Origin: JAAXHH01 sp965225915
Lineage (GTDB): Bacteria; JAAXHH01
Reading direction: 5' to 3'
Length of the DNA stretch: 64,000 nt
Assembly (NCBI GenBank): GCA_965225915.1
Contig: OZ245326.1
Location: 1,054,001-1,118,000, forward strand
The position numbers were made by a program, and so were the translations under genes. The notes under the pieces are model-generated. The model worked only from the letters and a program-made list of their open reading frames with translations. It searched no databases and was not told where the DNA came from. Of this stretch, positions 1 to 7,639 are shown piece after piece. Position 1 is the first letter of the stretch; each line of letters starts with the position of its first letter.

Positions 1-45
1 CAGGACGGGACCCGGGTAGAGGTGCGCGCTGCGCCACGGCCATAA
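1..45 (+). CDS. possible C-terminal tail of an upstream gene (partial)
   Basis: Frame 1 is open from the first base to a TAA at 43-45 and encodes 14 residues (QDGTRVEVRAAPRP). The composition is protein-like, but it is far too short to assign a family. It is reported only because the window opens in frame. It could equally be chance. Confidence 0.25.
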   Translation, partial: QDGTRVEVRAAPRP

Positions 46-170
46 CAGGTTTCTCCCTGCCCTGCGCATGTATGCACCAACCATCAGCAGTAACTGCATC
101 GCAGGTACGCAAACCGTAGAACGTCAAGTGAAATGTAAACCGTAGACTGGTCCTATCATGAGGTTACGCA

Positions 171-740
171 ATGAGTCGGCCCTTAGTTGTCTCGGTTAAT
201 TCGGTATCAGGTGGAGGGAAAACCACCCTGGCGACGGAATTGCACCGCTCCCTACCGCAATCTGCATTATTTTGTTTCGACGAATTCGATGACTCCAACA
301 TTTATCCGGAGGACTTCTACGAGTGGAGCCGCCGCGGGGCCGATATATGTGAGTTTGACTGTCCAGGGATGAGAACCGCGGTTGACTTAGAGATGCAGAG
401 AGGAAAGGTAAGGCAGATAATCCTGGACTATCCATTTGGACGTCGCCACGCAAGGTTCGCAGACATCATAGATCTCGCCGTATTCATCGACACTCCTCTC
501 GATGTGGCTTTGGCTCGTCGTATTTTGAGAGACTATTTCGGCGATAGTCAGAAGTCTTCAGAAGAAGCACTAGCACTCCTGCAGGGTGAACTGACCCACT
601 ATCTGGCGAAAGCTCGGTACCCGTACCTGGAGTCCTACAGAGACAAGGGCTTAAGTGATCTGATTCTGGATGGATGGCGCAGTCTTGACGATTTGAAGTC
701 CGAGGTTCTGACCAGGATAAATTCGGACCACGGATCGTAG
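171..740 (+). CDS. P-loop nucleoside/uridine-kinase-like NTPase
   Basis: A 189-residue soluble protein of the P-loop kinase superfamily, probably transferring a phosphate from ATP to a small substrate. A Walker A-like loop lies at residues 11-18 (SVSGGGKT); the usual first glycine is serine, while Gly16-Lys17-Thr18 is intact. It is followed by an acidic FDEFDD segment near residue 36 and a P-x-D-F-x-x-W-x-x-x-G-A-D stretch, as in small uridine-kinase-like AAA proteins. An FIDTP motif near residue 106 and a downstream arginine pair (ARRILRD) look like the strand-3 and lid regions. It starts at an ATG with a weak GAGG upstream. It stands alone: the next gene begins 150 bp on. The substrate cannot be told from sequence. 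Confidence 0.7.
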   Translation: MSRPLVVSVNSVSGGGKTTLATELHRSLPQSALFCFDEFDDSNIYPEDFYEWSRRGADICEFDCPGMRTAVDLEMQRGKVRQIILDYPFGRRHARFADIIDLAVFIDTPLDVALARRILRDYFGDSQKSSEEALALLQGELTHYLAKARYPYLESYRDKGLSDLILDGWRSLDDLKSEVLTRINSDHGS

Positions 741-889
741 GTCGTTTCTGTTCAAGTACTATATTTCTCATGTGCTGCTACGGGTGGCGTCACCAGTCAT
801 GGTCTGACGGCAATCGGTAATACGTTTCCGGCAAAAGGTTTTAGGACGTTGTTTTAGTGAATCTGCCATGTAGAAAGTGAGGATACAAA

Positions 890-1630
890 ATGTTAAAACG
901 TAGTATCAGCCTTTTAACTCTTATGTTGTGCTGCCTGTTGTGGAACGTCCGCCCCTGCGATGCACAGTCCGCAGAGAGGCAGGTCCCACAGAGTATTACG
1001 ATAACCAATAATGGAGAGACCATTGAGATGAAATACCTGCTGTATTTGCCATCGGCCTATGACTCAAGCGAAGAGAATTGGCCATTGCTCCTGTTCTTGC
1101 ACGGCGCGGGCGAGCGCGGAGACGACCTGGAATTGGTGACAGCCCACGGTCCGCCGAAGATGATCGCACAGGGGAGGGGCTTTCCTTTCGTTGTTATCTC
1201 GCCGCAGTGTCCGGAGGATATGTGGTGGTCAATCGATGCCCTGCACGCTCTCCTGGACGAGGTCGTCGAGACCCATCGAATTGATGAGTCTCGGATCTAC
1301 GTAACCGGCCTGAGTATGGGGGGATACGGATCGTGGGGATTGGCGTATACCTATCCCGAAAGGTTCGCCGCGGTCGTTCCCATCTGCGGGGGTGGGGAAC
1401 CCGAAAAAGCACCCTTGATGGAGGAGATACCGACCTGGGTTTTCCACGGTGCGAAAGACACGGCAGTGCCGTTGCAACGATCACAAGAGATGGTTGATGC
1501 GCTCGATGCTGCAGGGGGAAATGTCCGCTTTACCGTGTATCCTGAAGCGGGTCATGTGGAGGCATGGAAAATTGCATACAGCGATCCTGACCTGTGGGAG
1601 TGGTTGGCAAAGCAGCAACGCGCCGAATAG
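890..1630 (+). CDS. secreted alpha/beta-hydrolase (carboxylesterase/phospholipase type)
   Basis: A 246-residue alpha/beta-hydrolase with an N-terminal signal peptide (hydrophobic residues 6-20, likely cleavage near CDAQ at 23-26), so it acts outside the cytoplasm. The nucleophile elbow is GLSMGGYG, giving Ser142; Asp190 (HGAKDTAVP) and His222 (PEAGH) complete a catalytic triad in the expected order. The oxyanion region is FLHGAGERGDD at 69-79. This arrangement matches the dienelactone-hydrolase/'phospholipase' esterase family often found as a single-domain exported enzyme or as a C-terminal domain in polysaccharide-degrading proteins. The start is an ATG preceded by GTGAGGA at a good distance. 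It is monocistronic, and the substrate is unknown. Confidence 0.85.
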   Translation: MLKRSISLLTLMLCCLLWNVRPCDAQSAERQVPQSITITNNGETIEMKYLLYLPSAYDSSEENWPLLLFLHGAGERGDDLELVTAHGPPKMIAQGRGFPFVVISPQCPEDMWWSIDALHALLDEVVETHRIDESRIYVTGLSMGGYGSWGLAYTYPERFAAVVPICGGGEPEKAPLMEEIPTWVFHGAKDTAVPLQRSQEMVDALDAAGGNVRFTVYPEAGHVEAWKIAYSDPDLWEWLAKQQRAE

Positions 1631-2137
1631 TGACACAAGTTCCACATCTTCCACTGCTGGTAACACGACACGATCAATTGCGTTACGTCGTTCTCGATCC
1701 TTAGCCTGTAACCAATCCTGCTGCGGCGGATTCGATAGAGCAGGGAACCTCAGGTAAAGATGAAACGGCACTCAAAAGTCTTGAAACACGCAGATGCATG
1801 TTTCCTATGCCAAGCCAGGTGAACATGTGGGAACTACAGTGTAGTTCATGCGGTAAGGACTTTGTGGCTCCTAAGTAGGGCTCTTGGTACCTCTATGGGC
1901 TTCGTTTTAAGATCCTGCTCCGAAAACAGTCCTCTTTCCTTTCCAGCTGTGGACAAAAGGATCCCGCATATCGTGCTGTTGGATTGAAGATCCGGTATTG
2001 GTATGGGCGAGTTGGAAACTGCGTTAAAAAGGAACTGGCCGTCTATGAAATGCTCGAGGTCCTTTGCGCAGACCCCTTAATCACCAATATAGCAACTTCT
2101 TCTAGATTCCATCCCGATTGAGTAAGGTGATTCGAGT
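1631..2137. other. intergenic, possible zinc-ribbon gene relic
   Basis: No convincing intact gene. One plus-strand frame is open from about 1738 to a TAG at 1876-1878 and ends in WELQCSSCGKDFVAPK. The CxxC followed by GKxF looks like half of a zinc ribbon, as in transposase or regulatory zinc fingers. With only one CxxC pair it is at most a fragment. The rest of the stretch shows nothing. Confidence 0.3.
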
Positions 2138-2644
2138 TCACTGTCCAGTCGTTATTTTGTCATAGGTGTATTTCTGCATGGCATAATCGTTGGGGTATTC
2201 TTGTCGCGCTTTTGATTTTGCCGCTGAATCACTCTGATCGTCCATGTACTGCTTAGCGGCAAGCTGTTTATCGTATGTGTACTTCTGCATTGAGTAGTCG
2301 TTGGGGTATTCTCTTTGGGCGATCCCTTCCACCTCTGGATCGCTCACGGAGGACATGTAGCGCTTTGCAGAAAGCTGATTGTCATATGTGTACTTCTGCA
2401 TTGAGTAATCATTTGGATACTCATGAATAGCTATCTTATTAACCGTACTGTCCTTCACCGAGGACATGTAACGCTTTGCAGAAAGCTGATTGTCATACGT
2501 ATACTTCTGCATCGCATAGTCGTTAAGGTATTCTCTTTGGGCGATTTGTTTGACTTCCTTGTCTTTAACTCCAGTCATGTAACGATATGTAGAGATTTGT
2601 TTCTTGTAGACAAATTCCTGCATCTGGGAATCATTAGGGTAATC
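2138..2644 (-). repeat. 111-bp in-frame tandem repeats
   Basis: These are the DNA units coding the 37-residue protein repeats (4.5 copies of 111 bp). The central copies are very similar to each other: the stretches near 2263-2300, 2374-2411 and 2485-2522 share long runs. The outermost copies are more diverged. The pattern implies recent duplication or homogenisation of the inner units. Confidence 0.8.
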
Positions 2645-2746
2645 CCTTTTTGCGGATTCTCGTATCTCACTTTCGATTGTTTGACCGACTCCGGTCCCTG
2701 TAGTCCACAGGACAAGAAATGAAAACATCAGAAAGACCTTTATCAT
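2138..2746 (-). CDS. secreted protein of tandem 37-residue repeats
   Basis: A 202-residue protein with a signal peptide (residues 1-21, ending GTGVGQ). The rest is almost wholly repetitive: four complete 37-residue units start at residues 35, 72, 109 and 146, and a 20-residue half unit runs 183-202. The unit consensus is EYPNDYxMQKYTYDxQLxAKRYM followed by a variable acidic/polar 14 residues. Every unit keeps the Tyr-Pro-Asn-Asp and Met-Gln-x-Tyr/Phe-x-Tyr core, which would suit a short amphipathic helical hairpin. The function is not recognised; similar short YPxDYxMQ motifs may occur in other small secreted proteins, but I cannot name a family with confidence. The gene has no close neighbours. 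Confidence 0.75.
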   Translation of the reverse strand: MIKVFLMFSFLVLWTTGTGVGQTIESEIRESAKRDYPNDSQMQEFVYKKQISTYRYMTGVKDKEVKQIAQREYLNDYAMQKYTYDNQLSAKRYMSSVKDSTVNKIAIHEYPNDYSMQKYTYDNQLSAKRYMSSVSDPEVEGIAQREYPNDYSMQKYTYDKQLAAKQYMDDQSDSAAKSKARQEYPNDYAMQKYTYDKITTGQ

Positions 2747-3332
2747 GGTTTCCCCGTTCTATGAAGTAAATCCTTACATGATACATAGATACATACACAA
2801 GACATTAGCATAACCAAAACGCAACCCGTTTGCGGAGATTCGGGTAGCTATGTTGATTCGTTACTAAGGCATTCTAAGTTTCTCTAGATGTAATGTCTAG
2901 TTTTATGTCGAATCCTTTTGCAAACTGAGGGACATGAACTAGCAACTCAAGTGACACTGGATATTAAGTCAAAATATGTGCGTTTATCGCAAAAAGTCAA
3001 ATCACCTAAAGTTTGCGGCCTAAGCTTAGCAGTGGCCTAGTGATAGGCAGTAGCCCTGCAAATAGTCTTCCTTGGATTCGCAGACAAAATTGGCCGGTGA
3101 GCACCAAATAACCTCGGAACAGATTACCCTTATCTAATGTGACTATAGATTTACTCCTGAGTACTGTCTTCCACACTTGCCTCCTTCATGTTTGTTTAAA
3201 TATACGTGCGTTTGGACATTCTCCTATTTTAGGTGTTGTCTTCGCTTAGCCGGAACCACGAAATCGCCAAACTCAAGGATCTTAGCTCTGATACCGGCCA
3301 GACAGCTCTTAGCTTTCACCCAGCAGTGAGGG
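2747..3332. other. AT-richer intergenic stretch
   Basis: About 590 bp with no supportable reading frame on either strand, no structured repeat noticed, and lower GC than the rest of the window. It may hold the promoter of the minus-strand repeat-protein gene, but no clear -35/-10 pair was found. Confidence 0.5.
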
Positions 3333-3582
3333 CTGGATACACGATTTGGGGGAAATGGTTCTTCTGCCGATAATACATTTCAGTGGCAGGGACTAGTTGG
3401 CCGGCTGCTGGAAGCCGCGGAAGTAAAAGCGCGGGAGTTGAGAATAAACGAGAAAGCAATTTATACATTGGGCGAAAGTGTCGAGTAATAGCCCTGCGGA
3501 ATAAGGGAGTAAAAGCGATCGAAACCGATAATCCCAATGTCCAGAAGAGATATGGATTTCGAAGCAGGTTAGGAATGGGTGA
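3333..3582 (+). pseudogene. decayed GNAT acetyltransferase, copy 1
   Basis: One frame reads QGLVGRLLEAAEVKARELRI (from about 3379), which matches GNAT motif A (Q-x-x-G-x-G then an alpha helix), and continues to LGESVE before two stops. After what looks like a short deletion, the frame resumes as TDNPN and then, after a one-base slip, PEEIWISK, ending with TGA at 3580-3582. The same pieces (VGDSVE, then TDNPDCPEEIWISK) occur uninterrupted in a fragment at 10046-10189, which shows the right order of the parts. Frameshifts and stops make it a non-functional relic. Confidence 0.55.
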
Positions 3583-3890
3583 ACGCAGCACTCACCCAAC
3601 TGTCACCCTGTTAAGGGGCTCCGGAAAGTTTGACGGTATTGAGTTTCAGGCCAGTATTCAGGAGCCCACAGAGGTGCCCCTCTAGTAACGTCTACTGGAT
3701 TGGCCAAGCGGTCTGTTGATATCAATTTGATGGATATCTTGCTGCTATATCGTACGGCTCCACATCAAGCTCTGGCAGATGACCGGGTTCAACTCCTCGA
3801 TTGATGAACGCGAAAGCGACTGCCCCAGGCAACTGAACTGCGCGATGTCATTCCTTAGACAGGGTCCAACTCCCCGGCCTGCTGAGTACT
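3583..3890. other. intergenic, nothing recognised
   Basis: About 300 bp between the GNAT relic and the end of the heparinase-like gene. No gene, terminator hairpin or repeat was identified. Confidence 0.5.
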
Positions 3891-6410
3891 TCATCGAAGT
3901 CGCAAGATAGCTCCACCCTGCCGGGAAACCTCAAATGAATACTCCCGGCCGCCCGCTTTCAACCTGAACCGGTCGTCCTCCCGGGAAATCCGAGCCTTTG
4001 CCGAACTACTGCAGAATGCAAGGACCATGACGTTGTCGTCCGTACCTGCCACCAGCCGTGTTGATGCTTCTGTAGCATTCGGAAGTAAGCTGACAAGACT
4101 GCCGGCGGCGAGCCCTGAAGGCGCGTAGGGCACCTCCTCCTTCCGAAATTGAAGTCCCCTACCTAAAACTGAAATCACCTCCACCACACGTGATCCTGCA
4201 CCCAGCTGGGCGCGGTCTCCCTCCAGACTGATGAGATCCACGGGATTCAGCTTATAGGCCAGTTCCCCGCTTCCCGTCTCTGGTCCCAATCCGCCTGCCG
4301 GATCCACGACGAGCCGGCGATGTCCCGGACATCGGAGGTCGATCAGGGATAGATCGCAATCCGCTGAGACTCCCGGCGTCTGTACCGATCCGCCAAAGGC
4401 CAGGGCGGTATTGGGTTTAACGTAGAACGTCCGCGGTTCCTTCCTCGAAGCGAGACCCTGCGTGTCCCGTTCCATCTCGCCGAAGACCGCCGGATCGTCC
4501 AGACGATTCGACTTGCCATTATTGGCAATCTCCATCCATGGCTTGCCGCCACGCCGGTTGAATCCGTCCCAGGCGATTTGTACGTCGTGCCAGGCCCCTT
4601 CTTCCACAGTACCCGGCGCTTGTACAGATACCAGGTTGCTGTTCTGGCTCTGCACGCTGAAATGCAGTTGGCCGTCCGTATCGACAACCAGTGCGAATGT
4701 GTTGACCCCCGTCCCACGATAACCTCCTACACCGTTCCCGGTGTTGAACAGCACCCGGGGTCCGCTTGCGTGTCCCCGCAACCGGAAGCGAAGACGCAGA
4801 CGTCCTCCGTTGGCGCGGAACCAGGGTTTTGCTTCGTATTGCAGGGCGTCGCGACCACTCAACCTGATATACGGACAACCGCCTTCAATAACCCGCACGC
4901 CGCGCGGGCGACGCCTCAGCGCCACGAGCAGGACCGGATCTTCCCCGAGAGATATCCAGTATTCGTGCTCGGTTCGCCGGGAGGAGACGCGCAGCCGCTG
5001 CCAATGCTTCGTGCGCTTTAGACCACCCGGAATGGCGACGGTCTCGTTCTGGCCGCCCACGCAGGGCAGGCTGCCGCATCTCACCGGCTGGGCCTCGAAG
5101 GCACTGATCGTGCACAGCAGAGGACTGCCCGCCCACTGAACGTGCAGGTCCATGAAGCAGGCGGCCAGACCGCCGTCGTACCCGCTGACACAGAGTATGG
5201 CCGCGTCGGGCTCGTGGCTGCTGCGCATCACGGCGAATCGGCCCGTGTACATATCGAAACGACCCGCCAGCGAAGTCACACGTTGCGGCCGGTTCGAACG
5301 GAAAGCGGGATCGTAGTAGCAATAGGCGTAAGGCCCGTAGGAAATCATACACTCCGCTGTCGAACCCTTGACGCCGGCTCCGAATCGAAAGAGCCTGCCC
5401 AGGCGGGGATCGGCAAGGGCGACATCACGCAGCCTCCCGTCTCCAGCCTCCTGGGACAGCCTGAGGAGCACCGGCGAACAGGCGTTGAGCTGGCAGCCTA
5501 GTACTACGTTGGCATTGGCGGGATAGTAGAGCTGATCGGGAATCTTGCGAGGCGCCGTCCAGTGGGCGCGGAACCAGTTAAGCGGCAGACGCAGCCTGGC
5601 GGGTACTTCGCGTAACAGGTCGATACCGGTAACATTGCGTAACGCATCGGCGAAATGCAGGAGCCAGAGGTTTTCGAATCCCCAGAAGGTGGGTCCGTCC
5701 ACGGGCTCGCCGCCGGGACCGCAGCCATGAGGCAGGATGCCGCTCCGGAAACGATCGATAACCGCTTGCACCCATGCATCCGCCCGAGGGTGCTCACCCA
5801 GCAGGTGAACCGCGGCTACCCCGAAGTGCCCGTAGTCGACGACGGTGTGGTGTCCACCGGCCCTGGAGTGCCGTTGCTTGTCCACGTACGGCCACCAACG
5901 ATCCAACAATTCCACGAGGCTGTATCGGACCTGACTCTTCTCGGCATCAGGCAATACCTCATCCATCAGGTCGAGGGCGAGAGCGAAAGCGTGCATGTAG
6001 CGGTTGGCCGTGTAGAAGTGCTCCTCCACATGGTCGCCGTGGTCCCAGCTTGCCGCAGCCCGCAGCCATGCGCGGCCACGTCCAAGCCAGCGCACATCGC
6101 CGGTGAGTCGCCAGGCGAAGGCGTAATTCTCGATCAGGGCCGTGGCCTGCATGGCGGTGTAAAAGGTCAGGTAGAGTTGGTGGTTGGGGTGTGGGCTGTG
6201 TGCCCGACGTGGGACCCGACGCCACGGCCGCTGACCTGCATACAACGCACAGTCGGCCAGAATGTTGGAAAGGATTCGCCGGCGAACCGGATCGGCTGGT
6301 GGCTTGTACTCGAAACCGGGATCGTCGCTGGGCCTGAATAGCCGGGGTCTTTCGTGGCGGATAACAGGGATCGAGACCTGTTGCGATGTGTCGGTCGTAG
6401 GGTCGGACAT
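3891..6410 (-). CDS. heparinase II/III-like polysaccharide lyase family protein
   Basis: An 839-residue protein with the two-part build of heparinase II/III-like proteins: a helical alpha/alpha-toroid half (about residues 35-400) and a beta-rich second half (about 410-839). Residues 186-200 (GHHTVVDYGHFGVAA) and the EPVDGPTFWGF segment near 238-248 sit where the family has its His/Tyr-rich active-site loops (an N-H-N type loop and an E-G-x-x-Y-W type loop). The likely role is cleavage or binding of uronic-acid polysaccharides. No signal peptide is visible at the N-terminus (MSDPTTDTSQ), which is odd for a lyase. The chosen ATG lacks a clear ribosome site, so the true start may differ. No other polysaccharide genes flank it. 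Confidence 0.65.
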   Translation of the reverse strand: MSDPTTDTSQQVSIPVIRHERPRLFRPSDDPGFEYKPPADPVRRRILSNILADCALYAGQRPWRRVPRRAHSPHPNHQLYLTFYTAMQATALIENYAFAWRLTGDVRWLGRGRAWLRAAASWDHGDHVEEHFYTANRYMHAFALALDLMDEVLPDAEKSQVRYSLVELLDRWWPYVDKQRHSRAGGHHTVVDYGHFGVAAVHLLGEHPRADAWVQAVIDRFRSGILPHGCGPGGEPVDGPTFWGFENLWLLHFADALRNVTGIDLLREVPARLRLPLNWFRAHWTAPRKIPDQLYYPANANVVLGCQLNACSPVLLRLSQEAGDGRLRDVALADPRLGRLFRFGAGVKGSTAECMISYGPYAYCYYDPAFRSNRPQRVTSLAGRFDMYTGRFAVMRSSHEPDAAILCVSGYDGGLAACFMDLHVQWAGSPLLCTISAFEAQPVRCGSLPCVGGQNETVAIPGGLKRTKHWQRLRVSSRRTEHEYWISLGEDPVLLVALRRRPRGVRVIEGGCPYIRLSGRDALQYEAKPWFRANGGRLRLRFRLRGHASGPRVLFNTGNGVGGYRGTGVNTFALVVDTDGQLHFSVQSQNSNLVSVQAPGTVEEGAWHDVQIAWDGFNRRGGKPWMEIANNGKSNRLDDPAVFGEMERDTQGLASRKEPRTFYVKPNTALAFGGSVQTPGVSADCDLSLIDLRCPGHRRLVVDPAGGLGPETGSGELAYKLNPVDLISLEGDRAQLGAGSRVVEVISVLGRGLQFRKEEVPYAPSGLAAGSLVSLLPNATEASTRLVAGTDDNVMVLAFCSSSAKARISREDDRFRLKAGGREYSFEVSRQGGAILRLR

Positions 6411-6724
6411 CGTTAATTACCGGGATTTCAAAATTCAGATTCGGGGTCGAGAAATGTTCCGAGTGATTTACGTTATGAACTAAAATACAGACTCCCCCGA
6501 CCGAAGGAAGAGATTCGTGAACTGACCCAAACCCCGGGCATTGCGTCGAAAGATAGCATCGAAAGAGATCGGCTCCAGGAGATAGGATCAGATCCAGGCC
6601 AGGGGGAACAAATACTAAGTTTGAGTTTGTAACATGTTTTGAGTAACTGAAAGTAGGGTGTATCTTGCATGATTACTACGTTACAGTCCAGAACGGAACT
6701 AAACATCCTTCCACAAGATTAAAC
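6411..6724. other. divergent intergenic region
   Basis: About 310 bp between the divergently read heparinase-like gene and the ABC permease. It is AT-rich. It includes a TTG at 6665, in frame with the permease, that could extend that protein by 20 residues; I prefer the GTG at 6725. No other feature is seen. Confidence 0.45.
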
Positions 6725-7630
6725 GTGCTGCAAAACTACCTCATCGTAGCCATACGAAACCTGCTCAGGTATCCCACCTATACACTCATCAACATCGTAG
6801 GGCTCGCCATCGGTCTGGCGGCCTGCATGCTGATCCTTTTGTACATCCAGGATGAACTCAGCTACGATCGATATCATCCACACGCCGATCAGGTTTACCG
6901 GGTCGTCGATGATATAGAAAGCGCTGGGCAAACTGTCCAGACAGCCGGCTCTCCCACGGGATGGGGTCCCGCGCTGAAACGTGATTTCCCAGAGATCGAG
7001 TTATCAGTCAGGATGGCAGGCACGTCATCCGCGTGGCTGATCGTCCATGGAGACAACCGTTTCTATGAGATGAAGGTGTTTTGGGCGGAGGCAGCGATGC
7101 TCGATATGTTTTCCATCCCGCTCGTCGCCGGCAATCCCCGAACTGCGTTGAACGATCCTTATTCGATCGTGATCTCGGAGGAGATGGCCTACAAGTACTT
7201 CGGTAGCGAGGACGCGATGGGGAAGGTTCTCAGGGGGGATAATCTCTGGGACTTCACGGTGACGGGCATCATGCGGAACATCCCGAAAAATTCGCATATG
7301 CGGCCGGATATGATCATTTCCTATTCCACCAGGATAGCCATTGGCACTTACAACCTTGATGACTGGGAGATGCACGAGAATCGCTATACCTACATACGAC
7401 TGCACGAGAACGCTTCCCGGGATGACCTGGAAGCGCAACTGCCGGCCTTTCTGGAACGAAATAAAGTGGGCAGGTTCCGCGAGTCGAGCAAGGTAATGAG
7501 ACCGTCGCTGCAGCCTCTGGTAGACATACACCTGCATTCGCACAGGGACAGCGAGCTCGAGCCCAACGGAGATTTCCGCAACGTGGTGCTCTTCCTGATT
7601 ATCGCGTTCCTGATTCCGATCATCGCATGA
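6725..7630 (+). CDS. ABC transporter permease, N-terminal part before an in-frame TGA
   Basis: 301 residues from a GTG at 6725; the N-terminus VLQNYLIVAIRNLLRYP matches the usual start of large MacB/FtsX-type permeases. A first membrane helix (about residues 20-42, INIVGLAIGLAACMLILLYI) is followed by ELSYDRYH and a MacB periplasmic core-like domain. The reading ends inside the next membrane helix at TGA 7628-7630 (sense ...LIPIIA). The frame continues without a shift into INFVNLATARSA and the rest of the permease at 7640-9130. Read through, the product would be about 801 residues, the normal length for this family, so the two parts are one gene. An alternative TTG start lies at 6665. No ATPase gene is adjacent, which is common for this family. 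Confidence 0.75.
   Translation: MLQNYLIVAIRNLLRYPTYTLINIVGLAIGLAACMLILLYIQDELSYDRYHPHADQVYRVVDDIESAGQTVQTAGSPTGWGPALKRDFPEIELSVRMAGTSSAWLIVHGDNRFYEMKVFWAEAAMLDMFSIPLVAGNPRTALNDPYSIVISEEMAYKYFGSEDAMGKVLRGDNLWDFTVTGIMRNIPKNSHMRPDMIISYSTRIAIGTYNLDDWEMHENRYTYIRLHENASRDDLEAQLPAFLERNKVGRFRESSKVMRPSLQPLVDIHLHSHRDSELEPNGDFRNVVLFLIIAFLIPIIA
7628..7630 (+). other. in-frame TGA at a position usually cysteine
   Basis: This codon splits the permease gene without changing frame. In related permeases, as I recall them, the helix reads ...LLIACINFxNLATARS, so TGA stands where Cys is usual. TGA differs by one base from both Cys codons. It is either a nonsense mutation, a sequencing error, or a recoded (selenocysteine) codon. 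A 6-bp inverted repeat, CCTGGC/GCCAGG at 7645-7650 and 7673-7678, follows it, with a possible inner stem and a GGT-containing loop. Confidence 0.6.
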
Positions 7631-7639
7631 ATCAACTTT

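Noticed and set aside
3383..3685. 100-residue plus-strand ORF
   Set aside because: Its frame crosses the GNAT relic in the wrong phase; the homologous pieces are in other frames, so this frame is chance.
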